Below, in pieces: positions 1 through 6,347 of a stretch of 7,711 bases of DNA (the first letter of the stretch is position 1; the number at the start of each line of letters is the position of its first letter). The position numbers and the translations under genes were made by a program. Location: contig JBKHBQ010000190.1 in assembly GCA_046542305.1 (NCBI GenBank), forward strand, positions 1 through 7,711, read 5' to 3'. The notes under the pieces are model-generated. The model had not been told where the DNA came from and did no database searches. It saw nothing but the letters and a program-made list of their open reading frames with translations. The stretch comes from JBKHBQ01 sp046542305 (GTDB lineage: Bacteria > Bacteroidota > Bacteroidia > Bacteroidales > 4484-276).

Positions 1-376
1 GAACGGCTTCGTCATTCAAACCCAGGTTCAGCACGGTATCCATCATACCCGGCATAGATGCCCTGGCTCCCGAACGAACGGAAAGCAGGCAGGGGTTTTC
101 CTTATCACCGAATTTGGTTCCCATGATCTTTTCAACAGCTTTCACAGCTTTTTTCACCTCGCCGGCAATGAGTTCAACAGTATAGTCACGCCCTTTTTCA
201 TTATAGATTGTACACACTTCCGTAGTAACGGTAAATCCCGGAGGCACCGGTACGCCAATCAGGTTCATCTCGGCCAGGTTGGCGCCTTTGCCACCCAGCA
301 AATTTTTCATCTTTGCATCACCTTCGGCTTTTCCGTCGCCAAACAGATAAACATGCTTTTTCTTGTCTTTACCCAT
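1..376 (-). CDS. ppdK: Pyruvate, phosphate dikinase, N-terminal part (cut by window edge)
   Basis: Pyruvate, phosphate dikinase reversibly converts PEP, AMP and PPi to pyruvate, ATP and Pi in the cytosol. Reading the minus strand from the ATG at 376 gives 125 codons with no stop before the window ends; the family is usually near 900 residues, so only about one seventh is present. What is visible is the start of the ATP-grasp nucleotide-binding domain: LLGGKGANLAEM (residues 27-37 or so), whose Lys30 matches the nucleotide-binding Lys of the family; the PPGFTVTTE stretch (46-53); and SVRSGARASMPGMMDTVLN (99-117), a PPDK hallmark with the ATP-contacting Arg101. The last motif separates it from PEP synthase. 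The start is supported by the Lys-rich MGKDKKKHVYLFG N-terminus and by promoter-like boxes about 65-80 bases upstream. It is transcribed divergently from the lipoprotein gene. In anaerobic Bacteroidetes it can run in either glycolytic or gluconeogenic direction. Identification is very secure. Confidence 0.97.
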   Translation of the reverse strand, partial: MGKDKKKHVYLFGDGKAEGDAKMKNLLGGKGANLAEMNLIGVPVPPGFTVTTEVCTIYNEKGRDYTVELIAGEVKKAVKAVEKIMGTKFGDKENPCLLSVRSGARASMPGMMDTVLNLGLNDEAV

Positions 377-440
377 ATCAGTAATTTTATGTTTGAATTT
401 TATAGTTTGATTTTCAAGACTATAAATATTTTCAGGCGTG

Positions 441-456
441 CAAAATTACAAAATTA
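441..456 (-). promoter_or_regulatory. Tandem Bacteroidetes -7 boxes upstream of ppdK
   Basis: On the minus strand two perfect copies of TAATTTTG (consensus TAnnTTTG of the Bacteroidetes primary sigma factor) lie end to end, at 456-449 and 448-441. The second continues into TTTGC, common at real promoters of this phylum. Transcription from the second would start near 435 and leave a leader of about 60 bases before the ppdK ATG. No -33 TTTG is visible at the usual 19-21 base spacing for either copy, so the call rests on the -7 element and its position. Confidence 0.5.
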
Positions 457-480
457 TAGGTAATAGCTTTTAAATATTTG

Positions 481-576
481 TTAAGATTTTGTATCCTGCT
501 GCCTTTAAAATTAACTTTTCGGGCGGTAAATGGTTAATGGGAATGATGTTTGTTAACTCCGGCAGGATTTTCTTAA
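481..576. repeat. Imperfect inverted repeat in the ppdK/lipoprotein intergenic region
   Basis: The left arm has TTAAGA (481-486) and ATCCTGC (493-499). The right arm has GCAGGAT (562-568) and TCTTAA (571-576). Together they give 13 possible base pairs with an unequal internal loop (6 versus 2 bases), around a 62-base middle. Inside are further TTAA-centred elements, including ATTAAC (510-515), GTTAAT (533-538) and the palindrome GTTAAC (552-557). The right arm ends 12 bases before the ATG at 589, so it could be a leader structure or a set of protein sites for the lipoprotein gene. The region is AT-rich, so part of this may be chance. Confidence 0.3.
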
Positions 577-588
577 CATTAAGATAAT

Positions 589-2922
589 ATGAACAAGGTT
601 ACCCTGATCATTACCTTTCTTCTTTTTCTCACGTCCTGCGGCATCAGGCCACCTGTTGTGCCTGAGCAACCCACCGAATCAGTGCGGAAGACACAGGTAA
701 AACATCCCGCACCTGAGCGATGGAAATGCCTTGGTCCTTCAGGCATGCCAAATCTGATTTCCAGATCCACCGGCTATGGTGTTGGACAGATCAACCGAAT
801 AGCGTTCGATCCTTTTTACGACGGCATCACCAATCAGACTGTTTATGCCTGCTCATCCTTCGGCGGCTTATGGCGCAGTGAGAATGACGGGATTTACTGG
901 GAAAATGTAAACACTGACGGGCTCCCCTCCACTTCGGTGGCGGATGTAGTGATCAATCCCGCCAACCCTAACGAAATCTTTATCTGTACGGGATTTGCCG
1001 ACGGTATTAAACAGGATGCAAGAAGCCCCAACTGGGCACATATCAATCCCTTGAACACCACAGGCATTTTCAGAAGCAGGGACTATGGCCAAACCTGGGA
1101 AGATATTTCCAAAGGGTTTATTGAAGATTTCAGCCAGGGCGGGCTCTGCCGCGAAATGGTGATAGATCCGAAGAATCCCAACCGGATATTTGTGGCCACT
1201 ACCAACGGAATTTACCGGACAGAAAACGCCGGATCACCCGCAGTTTTATGGAAAAATGTAACCAGGCACACCCCCGCGGGAGCAGAGGATTTTCGCGGCC
1301 TGGAACTGAAACCTGATGATCCGAAGACCTTATTCATAAGCGGCACGAAAATTTTCAGATCAACTGATGGCGGGAATACATGGCAAGCAATTACCGGCGA
1401 GGATTTCGGCCTGGACCTGGAAAACCTGCCTGACCAGTTCAGGGCCAGTAGGATCAACATCGCCGTGACGCCGGCAGATCCCGGAAGGCTCTATGCTTAC
1501 ATTCTGGGAAAAAAAAACGTGAACCAAAAAGATTTCGATGGTGCACACATTGCGCTTTTCGAGGATGAACAGTGGCGCATTATCGACTCGCGATGGTCAG
1601 CAGGCCTCACCTATTTCGCCATTAACTGGATGGCCATTGCGGTTTCTCCTGTGGATGCCGACGTGGTGTATTACGGAAATTCACGTGCCATCGGCTCCGA
1701 AAATATCGACAGCATTTCTTTCGGGCTGCGTTCGCCCTATTCAGGCATGGGTTTTCATGCAGACATTCACGATCTGAAATTCCAGCCCAATGTGGATAAT
1801 CCGGGGCTGTTCTGCGGAAATCATGGCGGCGTCAGTTTCAAGGAAATGCCTGACTCCGGGATAACGGGCTGGGACTACCGCAACGAAGGATTAGCGGTAA
1901 CAACTATATGGGCGTTTGATGACAGCGAAACTGATGATAATCTTGCCATCATCGGTACTCAGGATGACGGTACCATGGTTTACTATGACACCCTGGATCA
2001 CCAATGGCATTACATTCATGGCGGCGACGGCTATGCAGGAAGAATCGATCAAAACTATCCGCGTCATGCCTATTATTCCATGGGTGACCGTTCGTTTGGG
2101 CTTTTCGATTTTAACACTTTTAAAACCACCAGCGAAACTGCAAAAATCCCGCTGGATGCCAGGGTAAAAAAGGAATCCGTGCGTATTCCCAAAACTTTCC
2201 CGCTGATGAACCATCCGGCAAACGGATCGGCATGGTTCGGATTCACAGAATTATATACCAAGGAAATACACCGCCCCACCGGACAAACTTCACGGGAGGA
2301 GGTCTGGACCCAACAGTCGGATATTTCCAAAACCGAACCGCAGGGATGGAAGCGCCAGATTACAGAATTCGAAATCAGCCCTTCCGATCCGGATGTGATT
2401 TATGTAGTTACTGCCGGACAACAAAATATTGCCGGATATGACTGGCAACTGCAGTCAGGGCTTTATAAATCCACGCGTGGCGGATTGAACGACAGGGAAA
2501 CCACTGAAAAGTATTTCCTCCCGATGGATTATCCCGGGAAGGATTATCGCAGGGATACCCTTGCCATTATTACCGGCATAGCTGTTGATCCTGATGATGC
2601 CGACCGGTTATGGATCAGTTTTACCAGTGTTCTGCCACAATACCGCGTATGGCGGAGTGAAAACGGAGGAAAGACCTGGACAAATGATGACCCGGAAGGT
2701 ATCTTCGCCATGAACCCGGCCAATGCGGTGGCCATCGATCCTGAAACACGCAAACTATACCTGGGCACCGACAGGGGGTTATTTGTAAAACCGCAAAGCG
2801 GAAACTGGACAAAAATCGATGACTTTCCGTCGGTAAGGGTCACCGAAATAAAAATCAACCAAGAACTAAACCGCATCCGTGCAGCTACTTTCGGGCGCGG
2901 CTTATGGGAAGGCCCACGGTAA
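589..2922 (+). CDS. Lipoprotein with sortilin/BNR-like beta-propeller repeats
   Basis: A 777-residue exported protein. The N-terminus is a lipoprotein signal: MNK, a hydrophobic run (residues 4-14) and the lipobox LTSC with Cys17 as the lipidated residue. The mature start (GIRPPVVPEQP) lacks the acidic cluster that sends Bacteroidetes lipoproteins to the cell surface, so I infer a periplasm-facing anchor. The rest is a VPS10/sortilin- or GH74-like propeller. Asp-box motifs of the S-x-D-x-G-x-T-W type occur at 163-170, 258-265 and 690-697, with a degenerate one at 97-104. Family signatures HADIHDL (390-396), GNHGGV (410-415) and GTQDDGT (456-462) lie between them, and FGRGLWE (768-774) closes the last blade. 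Relatives commonly carry a type IX sorting domain after this closing motif; here the protein stops three residues later. No glycosidase catalytic pair can be assigned, so substrate is unknown; it may be a binding or scaffold protein. There is no clear Shine-Dalgarno sequence, as is normal here. Confidence 0.85.
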   Translation: MNKVTLIITFLLFLTSCGIRPPVVPEQPTESVRKTQVKHPAPERWKCLGPSGMPNLISRSTGYGVGQINRIAFDPFYDGITNQTVYACSSFGGLWRSENDGIYWENVNTDGLPSTSVADVVINPANPNEIFICTGFADGIKQDARSPNWAHINPLNTTGIFRSRDYGQTWEDISKGFIEDFSQGGLCREMVIDPKNPNRIFVATTNGIYRTENAGSPAVLWKNVTRHTPAGAEDFRGLELKPDDPKTLFISGTKIFRSTDGGNTWQAITGEDFGLDLENLPDQFRASRINIAVTPADPGRLYAYILGKKNVNQKDFDGAHIALFEDEQWRIIDSRWSAGLTYFAINWMAIAVSPVDADVVYYGNSRAIGSENIDSISFGLRSPYSGMGFHADIHDLKFQPNVDNPGLFCGNHGGVSFKEMPDSGITGWDYRNEGLAVTTIWAFDDSETDDNLAIIGTQDDGTMVYYDTLDHQWHYIHGGDGYAGRIDQNYPRHAYYSMGDRSFGLFDFNTFKTTSETAKIPLDARVKKESVRIPKTFPLMNHPANGSAWFGFTELYTKEIHRPTGQTSREEVWTQQSDISKTEPQGWKRQITEFEISPSDPDVIYVVTAGQQNIAGYDWQLQSGLYKSTRGGLNDRETTEKYFLPMDYPGKDYRRDTLAIITGIAVDPDDADRLWISFTSVLPQYRVWRSENGGKTWTNDDPEGIFAMNPANAVAIDPETRKLYLGTDRGLFVKPQSGNWTKIDDFPSVRVTEIKINQELNRIRAATFGRGLWEGPR

Positions 2923-2958
2923 TTCAGCCTGACCGGCACACAAAAATCCATGCTTCAA

Positions 2959-2990
2959 TTTCGGATTGGGTAAGTTTTAACCTATTTTTG
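2959..2990 (+). promoter_or_regulatory. Promoter candidate for the acyl-CoA synthetase/GNAT gene
   Basis: TATTTTTG at 2983-2990 is a perfect match to the Bacteroidetes -7 element TAnnTTTG. Exactly 20 bases upstream lies TTTC (2959-2962), one mismatch from the -33 element TTTG. The start would fall near 2996, giving a leader of about 20 bases to the ATG at 3017. This suggests the gene is transcribed on its own and not only by read-through from the lipoprotein gene, which ends 36 bases before the -33 box. Confidence 0.55.
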
Positions 2991-3016
2991 TGAATGAAAT
3001 AACAATTTGATTCGAA

Positions 3017-5710
3017 ATGGGCATACGAAAACTTAGCAGCATATTTCGTCCGCAGCGCATCGCACTGATCGGTGTACCAGCAAATCCTGAAACTGTGGGC
3101 GGCCTTACGTTGAGAAATCTTGTCGGCGGAGGCTTTCGCGGGGTGGTGTACCCTGTAAATCCAAATTATGAAGCGGTTCTCGGCATTCCATGCTTTCCCA
3201 ATGTAAAAAGCCTGCCCAAAGTTCCTGATCTGGCGGTGATCACCACCAATGCGAGTGCCGTACCACAGATCGTTGAGGAATGCGGTGAAGCCGGAATCAA
3301 GGGCGTCATCATCATGTCGGCGGGTTTTAAGGAGATTGGTGGCGAAGGCAAGGAACTCGAAGACAAGGTAAAGCATATTGTAAAGAAATACGAAATGCGT
3401 GTGATCGGCCCGAACTGTTTAGGAGTCATCGTTCCGGGGCAAAAAATGAATATCAGCTTTGCCGCCGGAATGCCAAAGCAGGGCCATGTGGCATTCATCT
3501 CACAGTCGGGGGCATTGTGTACTTCGGTGCTCGACTGGGCCCTGGGCGAAAATATCGGCTTTTCCTATTTCGTATCCATCGGCAATACCATGGATGTGGG
3601 TTTCGGCGACCTGATCGATTTCTTTGGCCAGGATCCGAATACGCGTTCTATCGTGCTGTATGTGGAGTCGATTACGTTTGCCCAGGAGTTTATGACGGCA
3701 GCCCGCGCATTTGCGCGCAAAAAACCCATCATTGTATATAAAGCCGGCCGGTTCCCCGAGTCGGCCAAGGCAGCGGCTTCACACACCGGCGCCATGGCTT
3801 CGGAAGATGCAGTGTACGAAGCCATTTTCCGTCGTGCAGGTATTGCCAGGGTTTACAACATCGGCAATATCTTTGACTTCACAGATTTAATCGGCCGGAA
3901 ACGGATCCCGAAAGGTTCCAATCTGGCCATCGTCACCAACGCCGGCGGCCCCGGCGTGATGGCTACCGACAGCCTGATCATCCGTGGAGGAAAGCTCTGC
4001 ACCCTTTCCCAGGAAACCATGGATAGGCTCAACAATTTTCTGCCATCATTCTGGTCGCACGGAAACCCGGTGGATGTGCTGGGGGATGCCCCACCCGACC
4101 GCGTAGCCAAAGCCACGGAAATTGTATTGAACGATCAGGGTGTGGATGCCGTGCTGGTAATCCTCACCCCGCAAGCCATCACCAGGCCCACCGAAACGGC
4201 CAGGCAGATCATCAAAATATCCGAAGGCTCCACTAAACCGATTATGGCGGCATGGCTGGGCGGAAAAAGCATGGAAGAAGGCATCAACCTTTTCAACAAT
4301 TCAGGTATTGCTGCCTACCAGACACCCGAGCAGGCCATCCGCGCCTTTATGACCCTGGTGGATTATGCGAAAAATATGGAATCGCTGTTCGAAACACCCA
4401 AAGAAGTGCCGGTTTCATTTCATTATGATCGCCAGACGCTCCGCGAGAAATTTGTGAACGAGGTATTTCCAAAGCAGAAAATTCTTTCGGTACAGGATGC
4501 CAAATTACTCATTAACAGTTACGGCATTAAATCTACCCGCCCCAAACTCGCCGTGAATGACGATGAGGCTGTGAAACTTGCCAACGAAATCGGTTATCCG
4601 GTGGTATTGAAAATTGAATCGCCAGACATTTCCCATAAATCGGAAGTAGGCGGGGTGGCACTCGACCTGGAAAGTGATGAGATTGTGAGGGCTGCGTTCC
4701 ACAGCATGATGGACAGGGTGAAAAAGATGATGCCCGACGCCCGTATCGACGGCTGTACAGTGCAGGAAATGATCGAAATCAGGGATTCGGTGGAACTGAT
4801 CCTCGGCATTAAAAAAGATCCGGTGTTTGGCACGGTAATCCTGATCGGCATGGGCGGCACAATTGCAGAACTAATCAGAGACCAGCGCCTCGAGTTCCCG
4901 CCTCTCAACGAGCGCCTGGCCAGTCAAATGCTTGAATCGCTTAAGATTTATCCCCTGCTGAAAGGCTACCGTGGCGCCAGCGAAAAGAATATCCCCAAAC
5001 TCATTGAGGTAATGATCCGCCTGTCGTATCTTGCTGCTGATTATCCTGAAGTTCAGGAGCTGGATATCAACCCGCTGATTGTAACCAAGGATGACGTAGT
5101 GGCCCTTGATGCCCATGTAGTAATCGACGAGGAAACCCTCAAAAATCCCGTCCCGCAATATTCTCACCTCATTCTCAGACCCTATCCTGAAAGATATATT
5201 AAAACGGTAACGCTGGGTGACGGAACAAAAGCGCTGCTGCGTCCCATCAAACCGGAGGATGAACCGCTGTGGCTGGAACTGCTGGGAAGCTGCTCCAAAG
5301 AGTCCATTTATTCTCGATTCAGATATAATTTTCATTTCGACTCACACGAGGTGGCAACCCAGTTCTGCTACATCGATTACGCCCGCGAACTGGCCATTGT
5401 AGCCGAGGTGGAAGATAAAGGGCGCAGAAAGCTGATCGGGGTTGGACGCCTTATCGGAGATCCCGACCTGGAAACCGTAGAATACGCCATCCTGATTACC
5501 GATGCCTGGCAGCGGAAGGAACTCGGCAGAATTTTAACCGAATATTGTGTGGAAATCGCACGTATCAATAAATTTAAAAGGGTCTTTGCCGAAACCACCA
5601 AGGATAATAAACCTATGATTGCCGTATTCAAGAAACTGGATTTCGATGTTCATTTCAATGTGGATACAACGGTCTCGGTGAGCAAGATGCTGAATCAAAA
5701 GAATTCATAG
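3017..5710 (+). CDS. Fused ADP-forming acyl-CoA (acetate-CoA) synthetase and GNAT acetyltransferase
   Basis: An 897-residue cytosolic protein with the domain order of protein acetyltransferases Pat/PatZ (YfiQ). Residues about 5-130 are a CoA-binding Rossmann domain (IALIGVPANPETVGG). About 145-295 is the succinyl-CoA-ligase-like domain with SHTGAMAS, where His256 is the phosphohistidine of ADP-forming acetyl-CoA synthetases. About 475-705 is an ATP-grasp domain with SPDISHKSEVGGV, including the second conserved His540, and LDINPLIV (682-689). About 727-890 is a GNAT domain. Salmonella Pat is reported to lack the catalytic His and to be synthetase-dead; both His are kept here, so ATP formation from acetyl-CoA, ADP and Pi is plausible. 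In the GNAT domain the acetyl-CoA loop reads WQRKELGR (831-838), with Glu835 where Q-x-x-G-x-G expects Gly, so acetyltransfer is less certain. Length fits the family (about 890). Reading frame is intact; it converges on adk with 29 bases between stops. Confidence 0.93.
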   Translation: MGIRKLSSIFRPQRIALIGVPANPETVGGLTLRNLVGGGFRGVVYPVNPNYEAVLGIPCFPNVKSLPKVPDLAVITTNASAVPQIVEECGEAGIKGVIIMSAGFKEIGGEGKELEDKVKHIVKKYEMRVIGPNCLGVIVPGQKMNISFAAGMPKQGHVAFISQSGALCTSVLDWALGENIGFSYFVSIGNTMDVGFGDLIDFFGQDPNTRSIVLYVESITFAQEFMTAARAFARKKPIIVYKAGRFPESAKAAASHTGAMASEDAVYEAIFRRAGIARVYNIGNIFDFTDLIGRKRIPKGSNLAIVTNAGGPGVMATDSLIIRGGKLCTLSQETMDRLNNFLPSFWSHGNPVDVLGDAPPDRVAKATEIVLNDQGVDAVLVILTPQAITRPTETARQIIKISEGSTKPIMAAWLGGKSMEEGINLFNNSGIAAYQTPEQAIRAFMTLVDYAKNMESLFETPKEVPVSFHYDRQTLREKFVNEVFPKQKILSVQDAKLLINSYGIKSTRPKLAVNDDEAVKLANEIGYPVVLKIESPDISHKSEVGGVALDLESDEIVRAAFHSMMDRVKKMMPDARIDGCTVQEMIEIRDSVELILGIKKDPVFGTVILIGMGGTIAELIRDQRLEFPPLNERLASQMLESLKIYPLLKGYRGASEKNIPKLIEVMIRLSYLAADYPEVQELDINPLIVTKDDVVALDAHVVIDEETLKNPVPQYSHLILRPYPERYIKTVTLGDGTKALLRPIKPEDEPLWLELLGSCSKESIYSRFRYNFHFDSHEVATQFCYIDYARELAIVAEVEDKGRRKLIGVGRLIGDPDLETVEYAILITDAWQRKELGRILTEYCVEIARINKFKRVFAETTKDNKPMIAVFKKLDFDVHFNVDTTVSVSKMLNQKNS

Positions 5711-5717
5711 AATCCCT

Positions 5718-5740
5718 GCTTTGGCGGCACAAAGCTGTTT
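5718..5740 (+). terminator. Weak hairpin between convergent genes
   Basis: GCTTTG (5718-5723) and CAAAGC (5730-5735) form a 6-bp stem around a 6-base loop (gcggca), followed by TGTTTTAA. It sits in the 29-base gap between the stops of the synthetase gene and adk. The position is right for a terminator of the plus-strand gene, but the stem is short and the T-run is only four bases and overlaps the adk stop region. On the minus strand no T-run follows, so it would not be a good terminator for adk. Confidence 0.3.
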
Positions 5741-6315
5741 TAACTGATATAGGGGTCGATGATCCGGCAAATGTTGTCGAAGATTTCATCGATCGAGCCA
5801 ACCCCGTTCACCGAGTGGTATTTCCCCTGCTTTTTGTAGTGATCTATCAGGGGTTCGGTTTGTTTCCGGTATACTTCGAGGCGGTTGCGGATTACCCCTT
5901 CGTTATCATCGTCACGACCTTCAACCTCGGCACGTTTTGTCAACCTTTTAATCACTTCCTCTTCGTTTACCTTCAGGGCCAGTACCATCGAAACACAATC
6001 GTTGTGGCGGGCCAGCATCATGTCCATATCTTCGGCCTGCCGGCAAGTGCGCGGAAATCCGTCGAAAATGTAACCTTCCCTGTCGTGGTGGTTTTCTATG
6101 GCTCTTTCGATGATCTCGATCAACAATTCATCAGGAACCAGATTACCTTTGTCAATAATCGATTTTACCTTTTTTCCCAATTCAGTTTCGTCTTTTATTT
6201 CCTTTCTGAAAATATTGCCGGTAGAAATGTGCGCAAGGCGATATTTTTCAGCAACTTTAGCTGATTGCGTGCCTTTTCCTGATCCGGGAGGGCCAAACAA
6301 AATCAAATTAAACAT
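5740..6315 (-). CDS. adk: Adenylate kinase, short-LID type
   Basis: Adenylate kinase catalyses ATP + AMP = 2 ADP and buffers cellular energy charge. The 191-residue product starts with the Walker A loop GPPGSGKGT (residues 8-16, Lys14). AMP-site elements STGN-IFR (31-37, Arg37) and DGFPRT (85-90, Arg89) follow. The LID Arg region is RLTKR (124-128), then GRDDD (133-137) and Arg143/Arg145. The LID is the short version without the ~27-residue zinc-like insert of Gram-positive enzymes, and the length matches other Bacteroidetes adk. One oddity: Asn34 stands where the family nearly always has Asp (STGD). The next catalytic residues are all present, so the enzyme is probably active. The ATG is followed directly by the expected beta-strand into the P-loop, which fixes the start. 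It is divergent from the DUF4271 gene and convergent with the synthetase gene, so it is likely monocistronic. Confidence 0.97.
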   Translation of the reverse strand: MFNLILFGPPGSGKGTQSAKVAEKYRLAHISTGNIFRKEIKDETELGKKVKSIIDKGNLVPDELLIEIIERAIENHHDREGYIFDGFPRTCRQAEDMDMMLARHNDCVSMVLALKVNEEEVIKRLTKRAEVEGRDDDNEGVIRNRLEVYRKQTEPLIDHYKKQGKYHSVNGVGSIDEIFDNICRIIDPYIS

Positions 6316-6347
6316 TACCTGTGGTTTTTAGTTACGTGCATGCCTTA

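Noticed and set aside
377..588. A small RNA or riboswitch in the 211-base divergent region
   Set aside because: No known riboswitch core or strong terminator hairpin with a T-run is visible; only an AT-rich imperfect inverted repeat.
589..2922. Calling the propeller protein a sialidase or xyloglucanase
   Set aside because: Asp-boxes alone are structural. I could not identify the sialidase Arg triad or the GH74 catalytic Asp pair, so a specific enzyme name is not supported.
2924..3376. Minus-strand open frame of 150 codons over the start of the synthetase gene
   Set aside because: It overlaps the clearly coding CoA-binding domain, shows no recognisable motif, and its composition fits an antisense shadow.
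4871..5335. Minus-strand open frame of 154 codons inside the synthetase/GNAT gene
   Set aside because: It is antisense to the ATP-grasp and GNAT regions, which have clear motifs; no family pattern seen.
3017..5710. Possible defence or toxin function for the GNAT fusion
   Set aside because: Domain order and length match the Pat/ADP-forming acyl-CoA synthetase family; there is no antitoxin-like partner next to it.
5815..6264. Plus-strand open frame of 149 codons opposite adk
   Set aside because: It lies fully within adk, whose assignment is secure; the Phe/Val-rich product is a typical reverse-strand shadow.
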